Assembly (NCBI GenBank): GCA_020638555.1
Contig: JACKII010000001.1
Location: 992,001-1,056,000 of the forward strand
Direction of reading: 5' to 3'
DNA: 64,000 nucleotides
Origin: Alphaproteobacteria bacterium
GTDB taxonomy: Bacteria > Pseudomonadota > Alphaproteobacteria > Bin95
Below are positions 15,765 to 24,578 of the stretch, one piece after another. A model generated the notes under the pieces. That model saw only the letters and a list, made by a program, of their open reading frames with translations, made no database searches and was not told the DNA's origin. The first letter of the stretch is position 1; each line of letters starts with the position of its first letter. The position numbers were made by a program, and so were the translations under genes.

Positions 15765-16793
15765 ATGCGACTGATGCAGGTGATGGCGGGCGGGCCGCAC
15801 GGCGGGGCGGAGGGGTTTTTCGAACGCCTCGCCCTGGCGCTGCGCGCGCCGGATATCGAGCAGATGCTGGCCTTCCGCCGCGATGCCGGCCGCGCCGCGC
15901 GCATGCGGGCCGCGGGGCTGGCGGTGTCGGAATACCGCTTTGGCGGTCGGCTCGACGTCCTCACGCCGCGGCGCCTGCGGGCGCTGGCGCGGCGCTTCGA
16001 CCCGGACGTGACCCTGTCCTGGATGAGCCGCGGCAGCCGCATGGCCCCGGCCGCGCCCGGCGTGCTGGCGGGCCGTCTGGACGGCTATTACAAGCTCAAG
16101 AATTTCCGCCACTGTCATCATCTGATCGCCATCACGCCGGGGATTCGGGACTATGCGGTCCAGGCCGGCTGGTCCGCCGACCGGGTGCATCTGATCCCGA
16201 ATTTCGTCGCCGCACCGGAGACCTGCCCGCCGGAGTCGCGCGCCGCGCATGCGACGCCGGAGGAGGCGCCGCTATTGCTCGCCCTCGGCCGGTTGCATCC
16301 GGTCAAGGGCTATGACGTGCTGCTGCACGCGCTGGCCCGCCTGCCGCGGGCCGTCCTGTGGATTGCGGGCGAGGGCGCGGAAGGTCCGAAGCTGAAGGCG
16401 CTGGCGCAGTCGCTGGACGTGGCGGACCGGGTGCGCTGGCTCGGCTGGCGCCAGGACGTGGCGCCGCTGTTCGGGGCCGCCGACCTTTGCGTCAGTTCCT
16501 CGCGATTCGAGTCGTTCGGGCATGTGATCGTCGAGGCCTGGGCGCACGGCCGGGCGATTGTCTCGACCGACGTGGTCGGCCCGGCCGGGACCATCACGCC
16601 CGGCGAGAACGGCCTGCTGGTGCCCAAGGATTCGGCCGATGCGCTGGCGACTGCCGTGCAAACATTGATCGACGACCCGCAACGGGCCGCCGCTCTGGCC
16701 GCTGCCGGGCAGGAGACCTTTCTCGCCCGCTATAGCGAGCCGGTGGTGGTGGAGGCCTACCGCGACCTGTTCCAGGCGATTGCCGGGGTTTAG
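15765..16793 (+). CDS. GT4-family glycosyltransferase
   Basis: A 342-aa GT-B glycosyltransferase. The N-terminal domain begins MRLMQVMAGGPHGGAEGFFE, with the glycine-rich acceptor loop. The C-terminal domain has LLALGRLHPVKGYDVLLHA near residue 170 and the donor-sugar E-x7-E region SSRFESFGHVIVEAWAHG near 250. These features are usual for WaaG-like retaining enzymes that build lipopolysaccharide or other surface glycans from nucleotide sugars in the cytoplasm. It stands alone, so the target glycan is unknown. Downstream (16794-16911) is a short GC-rich hairpin-like spacer and no gene. Confidence 0.92.
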   Translation: MRLMQVMAGGPHGGAEGFFERLALALRAPDIEQMLAFRRDAGRAARMRAAGLAVSEYRFGGRLDVLTPRRLRALARRFDPDVTLSWMSRGSRMAPAAPGVLAGRLDGYYKLKNFRHCHHLIAITPGIRDYAVQAGWSADRVHLIPNFVAAPETCPPESRAAHATPEEAPLLLALGRLHPVKGYDVLLHALARLPRAVLWIAGEGAEGPKLKALAQSLDVADRVRWLGWRQDVAPLFGAADLCVSSSRFESFGHVIVEAWAHGRAIVSTDVVGPAGTITPGENGLLVPKDSADALATAVQTLIDDPQRAAALAAAGQETFLARYSEPVVVEAYRDLFQAIAGV

Positions 16794-16911
16794 AACTGGG
16801 CAGGGCGCCGAGAGCGGTTTCGGTCCTGGTTGACCCACCCTTCCGCCCCATCTCCCGCTGCCGCGAGGACAGGGAGACTGGGCGGGTGAGCCCGCTGGAA
16901 AAGACTCCGCT

Positions 16912-17436
16912 CTAAAACAGCTTGTCCAGCGGCACCGAGTAGCTGACGGTGGCGATCTCGGTGCCGGGATTGCGGTCGTCGAGCCCGGCGTTCGAGAGGT
17001 GATGGAAGGCCACGCCGATCTGCGATTCGTTCGGCAGGGTGAACACCAGTTCCAGCCCGGAGCGGAACTCGACGACGCTGCCCAAATCCCGGTCGTCGCC
17101 CTGGCCGTAGGCGCCGATGGCGGTGTTGCCCCGAATCAGCACCCAGTCGGTTAGCGGCAGGTCGATGCCGACGCCGGCATAGCCGTAGACGGCGCCGCGA
17201 TGGCTGACGAAGCCGCCCACATGCGGATAGAATTTCCAGAGCAGCGGCCTGGCGCGGTATTCGATGCCGCCGACCACGCTCGCCTTGTCCTCGACCAAAT
17301 TGGCGACACCCAGGTTGATGCCGACATAATCCTTGCCGCCCGCGGCCTCCTGGGCGTTTGCGGCGGGGGCAAGCCCGGCGCCGAGCGTGAAAGCCATGGC
17401 GCCCGCCGCCAGGGTCGTGAGGGAATTGCGCATCAT
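16912..17436 (-). CDS. pagL: lipid A 3-O-deacylase PagL-like outer-membrane protein
   Basis: A 174-aa protein with a signal peptide ending near residue 28 (AAANAQ) and alternating beta-strand character. The catalytic triad is visible as His146, Ser148 (HHLSNAG) and Glu160 (NPGTE). The spacing His+2 and Ser+12 is the same as in Pseudomonas PagL (H126, S128, E140, from memory). PagL forms an 8-strand barrel and removes the 3-O acyl chain of lipid A. The ATGATG start overlaps the stop of the peptidase gene upstream by 4 bp, so the two are translationally coupled. Confidence 0.85.
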   Translation of the reverse strand: MMRNSLTTLAAGAMAFTLGAGLAPAANAQEAAGGKDYVGINLGVANLVEDKASVVGGIEYRARPLLWKFYPHVGGFVSHRGAVYGYAGVGIDLPLTDWVLIRGNTAIGAYGQGDDRDLGSVVEFRSGLELVFTLPNESQIGVAFHHLSNAGLDDRNPGTEIATVSYSVPLDKLF

Positions 17437-18407
17437 GGCTTCTCCGGCATTAGGGTTCGTGCGAAGCGGTCGGTCGCACGCACCAGAGCGGCGCGAACAC
17501 CGGGCTCCAAGGCCGAATGGCCTGCATCCTCAATCATTTCCAGCGTAGCACCGGGCCAGCCGTGAACCAAGCGTTGTGCTGTGGCGGGGGGGCAGATCAC
17601 GTCGTAGCGGCCCTGCACGACATGGCAGGGCAGGTGGGCGATTCGGCCCAGGTCGCGGAACAACTGGTCCGGCTCCAGGAAGCAGGCATGGCGGAAATAG
17701 TGCGCTTCCATCCGCGCCACCGCCAGCGCGAAGCGGTCGGAGCCGAGGCGCATGTCGCGGCCGCGGGCCCGGAGCGCCGCGCAACTGCTCTCGTAGGTGG
17801 CCCAGGCCTGCGCCGCGGCCAGGTGCACCTCCGGCTCCGGATGCATCAGCCGGTCGTGGTAGGCGGACAGCAGGTCGTGGCGCTCGCCGGGCGGAATCGG
17901 CCGGTGAAACGCCTGGCCGGCTTCCGGGAAGAACTGCGCCATGCCGGTCATGAACCAGTCGATTTCCGGCTGGGTCCCCGCAAACACGCCGCGCAGCACG
18001 AAGCCCAGGCAGGCCTCCGGATGGGCCTGGCCATAGGCGAGGCCGAGCGTGCTGCCCCACGATCCGCCGAAGATCAGCCAGCGCTCCACAGCGCGGGCGC
18101 GGCGCAACCGCTCCAGGTCGGCGATCAGGTGCGCCGTGGTGTTCGCCTCGGTGCAGGCGGCGGGCGAGGAGCGGCCGGCGCCGCGCTGATCCAGCAGGAT
18201 CACGCGCCAGACTTTCGGGTCGAAGAACCGGCGATAGGCGCTCATGCAGCCGGCGCCGGGGCCGCCGTGCAGGAAGACCACCGGGATGCCATCCGGATTG
18301 CCGCATTCGCTCCAGTAGAGCGTGTGGCCGTCGCCGACATCGAGCCAGCCCTCCGCGTGGGGCTCGATCGGCGGATAGAGCTCGCGCCGGGTGGCGCCGG
18401 AGGGCAT
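17433..18407 (-). CDS. pip: proline iminopeptidase (alpha/beta hydrolase, S33)
   Basis: A 324-aa S33 peptidase. The oxyanion stretch FLHGGPGAG is near residue 46, the LLDQRGAGRS loop near 71, and the nucleophile elbow GGSWGST holds Ser116. The C-terminal DAGHSA His completes the triad. It removes N-terminal proline from peptides in the cytoplasm. Family members usually begin just before LYPPIEP, so I chose ATG 18407; a GTG at 18431 would add eight residues. It overlaps pagL by 4 bp and diverges from the thermonuclease gene. Confidence 0.9.
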   Translation of the reverse strand: MPSGATRRELYPPIEPHAEGWLDVGDGHTLYWSECGNPDGIPVVFLHGGPGAGCMSAYRRFFDPKVWRVILLDQRGAGRSSPAACTEANTTAHLIADLERLRRARAVERWLIFGGSWGSTLGLAYGQAHPEACLGFVLRGVFAGTQPEIDWFMTGMAQFFPEAGQAFHRPIPPGERHDLLSAYHDRLMHPEPEVHLAAAQAWATYESSCAALRARGRDMRLGSDRFALAVARMEAHYFRHACFLEPDQLFRDLGRIAHLPCHVVQGRYDVICPPATAQRLVHGWPGATLEMIEDAGHSALEPGVRAALVRATDRFARTLMPEKP

Positions 18408-18501
18408 CAGGTCAAAGCTCAAAACGGGCACCCTGTCATGGCGAAACGGGCCGCGGCCGGTCGGGTTGGCCGTGCGTCATCAAAGCGGGTATAAGGGCGC
18501 T

Positions 18502-19356
18502 ATGCAATGGCATTGCCTTTCGCTATCGCGCCGCCATGCGCTCCGGACCCTGTCCGGCTGGATGCTGGGCGGAAGCGCCATCGGCAGTGGCCGCGCATGG
18601 GCCGGTTCGCCGGTCGCGACCCTGCCGCCATGGCAATCCGCTCCGGAAATCGGCACGGCGCGGGTGGCCGCCGTGTCCGGTGGCGACAGGTTGATGCTCG
18701 ACGATGGCCGCACGCTGGTGCTGGCGGGGCTGCGGGCGCCCCGAGACGCCGAGGGCGAGCGGCCGGCCGAGCCGGGATTCGCGGCCGCGCGGGAGCATCT
18801 GGCCGGGCTGGTGCAGGGGCGGACGCTGCGCCTGTTCGCCCCTGCGGACGGTCGCGACCGGCTGGGCCGCACCGTCGCCCATGCGCTGGTGGCAGGCCCG
18901 CGGCAGCAGTGGTTGCAGGCGGTGATGCTGCGGGACGGATTCGCCCGCGTCTATGCTCCGGCTCGGACAAGGCCGGCCATTGCGCGGGCGCTGCTGGCGG
19001 AGGAAGCCGCCGCGCGCGCGGCGGGGCGCGGCCTGTGGCGTCTGCCGGATTTTGCCATTCGCGATGCGGCCACGCCCGAACGCATCGGTCCCGGCTTCGC
19101 GCTGGTCGACGGGCGGGTGTTGGCAATCGGCGAGACCGCGCATACCCTGTTCCTGAATTTCGGACCCGACCGGCGCACCGATTTTTCCGCTCTGGTCGAG
19201 CGGCGGGACCGCGACGGCTTCGCCCAAGGCCTGCGCGGGCTTCGCGCCCTGGAAGGGCGGCGCGTCCGCGTGCGGGGAATGGTGTTCCGCTATGGCGGGC
19301 CGGCCATTCGGGTGCGGAGCGACCGGGCCATCGAACTGTTGGAGGAGCAGCCATGA
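18502..19356 (+). CDS. exported thermonuclease-family (SNase-like) protein
   Basis: A 284-aa protein. The N-terminus SLSRRHALRTLSGWMLGG looks like a twin-arginine signal (RR at residues 10-11), then a staphylococcal-nuclease-like fold: VSGGDRLMLDDGRTLVLAGLR, the arginine-bearing RDRLGRTVAHALV and LWRLPDF. The C-terminal part (VDGRVLAIGETAHTLFLNFG) is an extra OB-fold-like region often found in alphaproteobacterial homologues. Nuclease activity is likely but some catalytic residues are hard to place. The ATGA overlap with the M48 protease gene shows coupling; both act outside the cytoplasm. Confidence 0.82.
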   Translation: MQWHCLSLSRRHALRTLSGWMLGGSAIGSGRAWAGSPVATLPPWQSAPEIGTARVAAVSGGDRLMLDDGRTLVLAGLRAPRDAEGERPAEPGFAAAREHLAGLVQGRTLRLFAPADGRDRLGRTVAHALVAGPRQQWLQAVMLRDGFARVYAPARTRPAIARALLAEEAAARAAGRGLWRLPDFAIRDAATPERIGPGFALVDGRVLAIGETAHTLFLNFGPDRRTDFSALVERRDRDGFAQGLRGLRALEGRRVRVRGMVFRYGGPAIRVRSDRAIELLEEQP

Positions 19357-20855
19357 CACGACCGAAAACCGGTGCCCGCTGGCGCCTGCTGGCCCTGGCG
19401 GGTGCGCTGGTGGCCCTGCCCTGGTTGCAGGGCTGCACGACCAACCCGGCAACCGGTCGCGACAACCTGACCTTCGTCAGCCAGGACGAGGAGCGCCGGC
19501 TGGGGGCCGAGGCCCATCCGAAAATCCTGCAACAGTTCGGCGGCCCGTACGACGACCCGAAATTGCAGGCCTATGTCAACGGCATCGGCCAGTTGCTGGC
19601 GTCATCGTCGGAACTGCCGAAGGAGAAATGGACGTTCACGGTCCTGGACAGCGATATCATCAACGCCTTCGCACTGCCCGGCGGCTATATCTATATCTCG
19701 CGTGGGCTGGTCGCGCTGGCCGACGACGAGGCGCAACTGGCCAGCGTCATCGGCCACGAGATCGGTCACGACACCGCCCGCCATTTCGCCAACCGCCAGA
19801 CCCAGGCCATCGGGGCGCAGATCGGTGTCGCGGTGCTGAGCGTGCTCACCGCCGCCACCGTCGGCGGCGACGCCGCCGGCATGGTCGGCCAGCTGGGCGG
19901 CACGGCGGCGCAGGGCTATCTGGCCAGTTATAGCCGGGGGCAGGAGTTGGAGTCGGATTCGCTCGGCATTCGCTATATGGCCCGCACCGGCTATGACACG
20001 GCGGCCTCCGCGGAATTCCTGGGCAAGCTGGAGACGTCGAAAGCCCTGCTGGCCAGGCTGAAGGACGAGGCGCCGCGCGGCTATAGCTATCTGGACACCC
20101 ACCCGCCGAGTGCGGAACGGGTGCGCGAGGCCACGGCCCAGATCCACCGTCCGCCGCCGCCGGGGGCGGGTCGCGACCGCAATCTGTTCCTGCAAAAGCT
20201 GGACGGCATGATCTATGGCGACAGCCCGGCCCAGGGCTTCCGCAAGGGGCGGGTGTTCGCCCACCCCCGCCTGCGGCTGCGCTTCGAGGTGCCCGAAGGC
20301 TTCTATCTGCTCAACTTCCCGGACAAGGTGGTGGGCGATGGCCCCGACGACGCCTATGTGATTTTCGACCACGACGCGAAGCGCTGGTCCGGCGACATGC
20401 CGTCCTACCTGACCCGGCAATGGGGGGCGAAGGTGCGCTTGCGCGACGTGGAGGCCATTCGCGTCAACGGCCGTTCGGCCGCGACCGGCTGGACCCGCGG
20501 CACCTCGAACGGGCGACAGGTCGATCTGCGGCTGGTGGCGGTGCGCTGGAACGATGGCCAGATCTATCGCTTCCGTTTCCTGGCGCCGACCCAGGTGATG
20601 GCCCGCTACAACCGCGGCTTCCGCGAGACCACTTACAGCCTGCGCTCGCTGAGTGCGGCGGAGGCGGCGCGATTGAAGCCGGACCGGATCCGCATTCACA
20701 CGGTGCGCAGAGGCGAGACGTTCGAGGGCCTGGCGCGCCAGACCCCGTTCACACGGCTGGCGGCGGAGCATTTGCGGGTGCTGAACGGTTACGCACCCGG
20801 CCAGCAGCCGCAGGCGGGCGTGCGGATCAAACTGGTGGTGCCGGGGCGGCGATAG
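19353..20855 (+). CDS. M48-family zinc metalloprotease lipoprotein with C-terminal LysM-like domain (BepA-like)
   Basis: A 500-aa periplasmic protease. A lipobox (LQGC, Cys28) follows the signal peptide, so it should be a lipoprotein. The zinc motif HEIGH is at residues 135-139, with the third ligand in ELESD near 198-202. The C-terminal 50 residues (HTVRRGETFEGLARQ ... VRIKLVVPG) resemble a LysM-type module, which would anchor it to peptidoglycan. M48 proteins such as BepA degrade or chaperone misassembled outer-membrane proteins. The start overlaps the thermonuclease stop by 4 bp. Confidence 0.92.
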   Translation: MTRPKTGARWRLLALAGALVALPWLQGCTTNPATGRDNLTFVSQDEERRLGAEAHPKILQQFGGPYDDPKLQAYVNGIGQLLASSSELPKEKWTFTVLDSDIINAFALPGGYIYISRGLVALADDEAQLASVIGHEIGHDTARHFANRQTQAIGAQIGVAVLSVLTAATVGGDAAGMVGQLGGTAAQGYLASYSRGQELESDSLGIRYMARTGYDTAASAEFLGKLETSKALLARLKDEAPRGYSYLDTHPPSAERVREATAQIHRPPPPGAGRDRNLFLQKLDGMIYGDSPAQGFRKGRVFAHPRLRLRFEVPEGFYLLNFPDKVVGDGPDDAYVIFDHDAKRWSGDMPSYLTRQWGAKVRLRDVEAIRVNGRSAATGWTRGTSNGRQVDLRLVAVRWNDGQIYRFRFLAPTQVMARYNRGFRETTYSLRSLSAAEAARLKPDRIRIHTVRRGETFEGLARQTPFTRLAAEHLRVLNGYAPGQQPQAGVRIKLVVPGRR

Positions 20856-20931
20856 GGGCGGCGATAGGGCCGGAGGGCGCGGATGGAGGTCCCGGCTCAA
20901 GGCCGGGATACAATCCCGCCTCCGCCTCGCG

Positions 20932-21330
20932 TCACTCGTCCGGTTTCAGGTCCAGGGCGACGGAGTTCATGCAATAGCGCTCGCCGGTGGGCGGCGGGCC
21001 GTCGGGGAAGACGTGGCCCAGATGCGCGTCGCACTTGCTGCACAGCACCTCGACCCGGACCATGCCATAGCTGGTGTCCTTGTGCAGCGTCACCCGGTCG
21101 GGGCTGATCGGCTGCCAGTAGGACGGCCAGCCGGAGCCGCTCTCGTACTTGGTGTCGGAGTGGAACAACTCCTGGCCGCAGCAGGCGCAGGCATAGACGC
21201 CCTTGCGCTTTTCGTCGTTGTACTTGCCCGACCAGGGGCGCTCGGTGCCGTGCTTGCGGGTGACGGCATAGACGTCGGCGGGCAGGGCTTCGCGCCACTC
21301 GGCGTCGGTCTTGGTGAGTTTGTCGCTCAT
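20932..21330 (-). CDS. msrB: peptide-methionine (R)-S-oxide reductase MsrB
   Basis: A 132-aa MsrB. The catalytic Cys120 is in RYCMNS, and two CxxC pairs (Cys48/Cys51, Cys97/Cys100) bind zinc. The substrate pocket motif GSGWPSYW is near residue 65. It reduces R-methionine sulfoxide in proteins with thioredoxin. The catalytic residue is Cys, not selenocysteine, which matters because another gene in this window appears to use Sec. The start is ATG 21330, overlapping the upstream TauD-type gene by 4 bp; longer upstream frames are not supported. Confidence 0.95.
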   Translation of the reverse strand: MSDKLTKTDAEWREALPADVYAVTRKHGTERPWSGKYNDEKRKGVYACACCGQELFHSDTKYESGSGWPSYWQPISPDRVTLHKDTSYGMVRVEVLCSKCDAHLGHVFPDGPPPTGERYCMNSVALDLKPDE

Positions 21331-22217
21331 GCGGGGACGGTCTCCGGCTGGCGGGTTGGCGGCACAATGTGTTGTGCGGGAGATAGCTTCACGGTCGTGC
21401 GTTTCAAGAGCCGCGGCACTGCCGGGTCGAGCACGCCGCGGCGGTGCAGGGTAAAGCCGTTGTCCCACATCACCAGATCGCCCATGCGCCAGTCGTGGCG
21501 GTAGACGAAGGGCGGCTGGGTGGCGTGCTCGGTCAGGGCGCGGATCAGGGCCAGTGCTTCGGCATCGGCCATGCCTTCGATGCCGGGCATGGTGCCGGGG
21601 TCGAGATAGAGCGCACCCCAACCCTGGGTCGGGTGACGGTTCACCAGCGGGTGCTGCACGTCCGGCGACTTCGCCCGCGCCCTGGCCGAGGCGTCCGGGC
21701 TTTCGTCATAGGCGGCGGCGCGGTGGGCGTAGCTGAACACGCCCCAGGCGCGGTCGGCCAGAGCCTTCAGCGCGGGCGGCAGGGTGGCGTAGGCAAGGCG
21801 GAGATTGGCGAACTCGGTCGCGCCCTGGTCCGCCGGGATTTCAACGCCGTAGAGAAACGAGCCGGTGGCGGGGTCCGCCTGGTAGGACTGGTCCGAATGC
21901 CAGGTGATCTCGCCGGCGCCGAGGCCGCCAATGGCGGTGCCGTTGCGGTCCAGCAGGTTGGAAATATAGATCACCGCCTGTTGTTTCTTGCTGGCCCAGT
22001 CCTCGCGCACGATCCGGTCCGGCTCGCCGAAGGCCTCGGAAAAGCGGACCAGCGCGTCTTCCTCCAGCAACTGGCCGCGGAAGACGAGGACGCCGTGCTC
22101 CGACCAGGCCTGGCGCAGCGCCTGGCGGTCGGCTTCGGCGAGCGGCGCGGCGCAGTTCAGGCCGTGCACCTCGCGGGCGAAACTGTCGGCGATGGGGCGG
22201 AGTTCGAAGGTCGTCAT
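21327..22217 (-). CDS. TauD/TfdA-family Fe(II)/2-oxoglutarate dioxygenase
   Basis: A 296-aa jelly-roll dioxygenase. The iron ligands are His107/Asp109 (WHSDQSY) and distal His258 (DNGFTLHRRG), with the 2-oxoglutarate-binding Arg shortly after. The family oxidises taurine, 2,4-D, alkyl sulfates and other small acids with succinate and CO2 as by-products; the substrate is unknown. It overlaps msrB by 4 bp. Upstream is a REP-like repeat (22238-22381). Confidence 0.9.
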   Translation of the reverse strand: MTTFELRPIADSFAREVHGLNCAAPLAEADRQALRQAWSEHGVLVFRGQLLEEDALVRFSEAFGEPDRIVREDWASKKQQAVIYISNLLDRNGTAIGGLGAGEITWHSDQSYQADPATGSFLYGVEIPADQGATEFANLRLAYATLPPALKALADRAWGVFSYAHRAAAYDESPDASARARAKSPDVQHPLVNRHPTQGWGALYLDPGTMPGIEGMADAEALALIRALTEHATQPPFVYRHDWRMGDLVMWDNGFTLHRRGVLDPAVPRLLKRTTVKLSPAQHIVPPTRQPETVPA

Positions 22218-22237
22218 GGTGGCGGTGTCCTCCCGTT

Positions 22238-22381
22238 GGGCGTCATCGCGAGGCGCGGACTTGGGTCGGGCGAAGCGATCCGGGCCGGCGCTTCATCCGG
22301 GTTCGAGGCATTTTGGGTTGCCCCATACTGGATTGCCCCGCACTGGATTGCCACGTCGCTTCGCTCCTCGCAATGACGCCC
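22238..22381. repeat. REP-like inverted-repeat element (copy 2)
   Basis: Left arm 22238-22282 (GGGCGTCATCGCGAGGCG ... GCGAAGCGATCC) and right arm 22343-22381 (CTGGATTGCCACGTCGCTTC ... CGCAATGACGCCC) form an imperfect inverted repeat of the same class as 1857-1968. The right side also holds a short internal duplication of CTGGATTGCC. It fills most of the gap between the TauD-type gene and the hydrolase gene. Confidence 0.75.
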
Positions 22382-22404
22382 AAGGGGGAGGGACGGCAAC
22401 CGGC

Positions 22405-23190
22405 TTAGCCGGCCGCGAATGCCGCGACGGCCGCCGCCACCGCCTCCGGCGCGTCCAGTTCCGCCATATGGCCGGCGCCGGCCAGGGTCTGGACGGTCAC
22501 CGGTCCGGCAAGGCCGGCCTTCAGCGTCTCGGCATAGGCGGGGGGCTGCACCTTGTCCTTCTCGCCCCATAGCACCAGCGTCGGCGCCTGGATGCGGCCC
22601 AGGCGCTTCTCCACATGGGTCGCGCTGTTCGGCCAGAGATAGCGGGCCGAGGCCTCGCGCGCGCGGGTCATCTCGATCGGCCATTCGATCTGGTCGGCAT
22701 TGCCGGGGCGCTCGATCAGGGCGGTGTAGGCGCCGGCGGTCTCGCACATCAGGCCGTCGACCTCGTCGCCGCGCTGGCCCCAGGGGTCGGTCGGCGGGTT
22801 GGCGTCGTCGAACAGGCCGAACGGGGCCAGCAGCACCAGCCGGCCGACGCTCTCCGGCCAGATCGCCGCCACCTCCAGCGCCAGCGCGCCGCCGACGGAG
22901 GCACCCATCAGCGTCGCGCCGCGGCAGCCGGCGGCGTCGACCAGGTCGTGGGCGGCCAGCGCCCATTCGAACAGCGAGTCCAGTTCCAGATGCCCGCGGC
23001 CGCCGCCGGGGAAGCCCGGCAGCGAAATCGCCGCCACCTCGCACCGGGCGGCGAGCGCGTCCAGCATCGGGATCCATTTCGGCAGGCCGGCAAAGCCCGC
23101 GAAATAGGCGACCTTCGGCCCGCTGCCCTTGCGCCAGACCCGCGCTTCGAGGCCGTGGGCGGCGATTGTTTCCTCGCGATAATCCATCAT
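22405..23190 (-). CDS. alpha/beta hydrolase
   Basis: A 261-aa alpha/beta hydrolase. The nucleophile elbow GASVGG contains Ser98, the acid is in WGEKDKVQPP, and the C-terminal His is in GAGHMAE. The lid region is short, as in small-ester or C-C bond hydrolases. ATG 23190 overlaps the stop of the upstream luciferase-like monooxygenase gene (ATGA), so the two enzymes are co-translated. A monooxygenase that makes an ester or ring-opened product and a hydrolase that cleaves it is a common pairing; this is inference. Confidence 0.88.
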   Translation of the reverse strand: MMDYREETIAAHGLEARVWRKGSGPKVAYFAGFAGLPKWIPMLDALAARCEVAAISLPGFPGGGRGHLELDSLFEWALAAHDLVDAAGCRGATLMGASVGGALALEVAAIWPESVGRLVLLAPFGLFDDANPPTDPWGQRGDEVDGLMCETAGAYTALIERPGNADQIEWPIEMTRAREASARYLWPNSATHVEKRLGRIQAPTLVLWGEKDKVQPPAYAETLKAGLAGPVTVQTLAGAGHMAELDAPEAVAAAVAAFAAG

Positions 23191-24455
23191 TCCGCTGCCA
23201 TCGTGTTCGGGGCTCCCACCTTGGCACGCTCCTTGTCCGGCAGCGGGGTTGGCCACCAGCGGTCCTCCCACTCGTCGTCGAACAGGTCGCGGATTTGCGG
23301 CATCACCTTTTCCGCGAACAGCCGGGTGTTGTACTGGGTCAATTGCTTGGACATGTTGCCGAACTGAAGCAGCAGCATCAGATGGCCCACATGCAGCTCC
23401 TTCGCGACCTCGCGCAGGCGCTCGGCCACCTGGTCCGCCGTGCCGACGATGACATAGCCGTTGTCGAGAATGGCATCGTATTCGCGCGCGTTCTTGTTGG
23501 CGCGCAGGGCGGCGCGGTTCTCGGAGATGGCGCGGCCGACCTGGCTCTGAATGCCGGCGCGCAGCGTGCCCTCGGTGGTGTAGCCGGGTGGGTTGCCGAA
23601 GCGGGCGTCCACATGCAGGCAGCGGCCATAAAAATACTCGGCGGCTTCCTTGTAGAGGTCATAGGCCTCTTTCTCGGTCTCGCCGACGCCGACGAATTGC
23701 AGGAAGCCGGCGCGGTAAGGGTTCCGGTCTTTGCCGAGCCGCTCCATCTCCTTCCAGAAGCCCTGCATGGTCTGGAGGCCGGCCTTGTAGCCGTAATAGG
23801 ACAGGTAGCAGTAGACATAGTCCATCTCGGCACACCAGTGCCAGGTCTCGACCGAGCCGCCGCCCGGCACCCACACGGGCGGGTGCGGCCGCTGGACCGG
23901 GCGCGGCCAGATATTGACATAGCGCTGCTGGTTGAAGCGGCCGTTGAAGGCGAAGGTGTCCTTCTCGGTCCAGGCCTTGACGATCAGGTCGTGCGCTTCC
24001 TGATAGCGCTGGCGCAGCTGGCTGGGGTTCTGGCCATAGGCAAAGCAGGTGTCCATGGGCGAGCCGACCGGGAAGCCGGCGATCAGCCGGCCGCCGGAAA
24101 TGCAGTCCAGCATCGCGAACTCTTCGGCGACGCGGGTCGGCGGGTTGTAGAGGGCGATGGAATTGCCCATGACGCAGAGCTTGGTGTCCGTCGTCCGCCG
24201 GGCCAGCGCCGAGGCGATCAGGTTCGGCGACGGCATCAGGCCGTAGCCGTTCGAATGGTGCTCGTTCACGCAGATCGCGTCGAAGCCCATGTCGGCGGCG
24301 TATTCCAACTCATCCATGAAGTCGTTGTACATGTGATGGGCGCGTTCGGGCTGGAACAGCGAGGAATGAATGTCGACCCAGACGGAGGGATGGTTGTCGC
24401 GGAAATCGTCCGGCAACTCCGTATAGGGCATCAGGTGGAACCACATCAGCTTCAT
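23187..24455 (-). CDS. LLM-class (bacterial luciferase-like) flavin-dependent oxidoreductase
   Basis: A 422-aa luciferase-like TIM-barrel protein. Landmarks include the N-terminal MKLMWFHLMPYTELPDDF, the CVNEHHSNGYG stretch near residue 65 and GGRLIAGFPVGSPMDT near 120, the usual FMN site. These enzymes use reduced FMN and oxygen. It is the first gene of a two-gene unit with an alpha/beta hydrolase (4-bp overlap). The substrate is unknown. It is only distantly like the other monooxygenase at 5300. Confidence 0.9.
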   Translation of the reverse strand: MKLMWFHLMPYTELPDDFRDNHPSVWVDIHSSLFQPERAHHMYNDFMDELEYAADMGFDAICVNEHHSNGYGLMPSPNLIASALARRTTDTKLCVMGNSIALYNPPTRVAEEFAMLDCISGGRLIAGFPVGSPMDTCFAYGQNPSQLRQRYQEAHDLIVKAWTEKDTFAFNGRFNQQRYVNIWPRPVQRPHPPVWVPGGGSVETWHWCAEMDYVYCYLSYYGYKAGLQTMQGFWKEMERLGKDRNPYRAGFLQFVGVGETEKEAYDLYKEAAEYFYGRCLHVDARFGNPPGYTTEGTLRAGIQSQVGRAISENRAALRANKNAREYDAILDNGYVIVGTADQVAERLREVAKELHVGHLMLLLQFGNMSKQLTQYNTRLFAEKVMPQIRDLFDDEWEDRWWPTPLPDKERAKVGAPNTMAAE

Positions 24456-24578
24456 CGGGCAGGCTCCTCTGGGCGAAGCGGCGGCGGCGGGCCGCGGCTG
24501 GGCACGCCGGTCGCCAGCATTGTACGGGGATTGGTCTTTGGTGCAATGCCCGGCGACCGGCGCGCGCCGGCCAATCCC

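Noticed and set aside
20932..21621. A longer MsrB with an extra N-terminal domain
   Set aside because: The extension overlaps the TauD-type gene in another frame, and the ATG at 21330 gives a normal MsrB with the usual 4-bp overlap.
22280..22400. A tRNA-like GGTTCGAGG T-loop in the intergenic region
   Set aside because: It lies inside the REP-like repeat; no acceptor stem, anticodon arm or CCA-compatible cloverleaf can be drawn.
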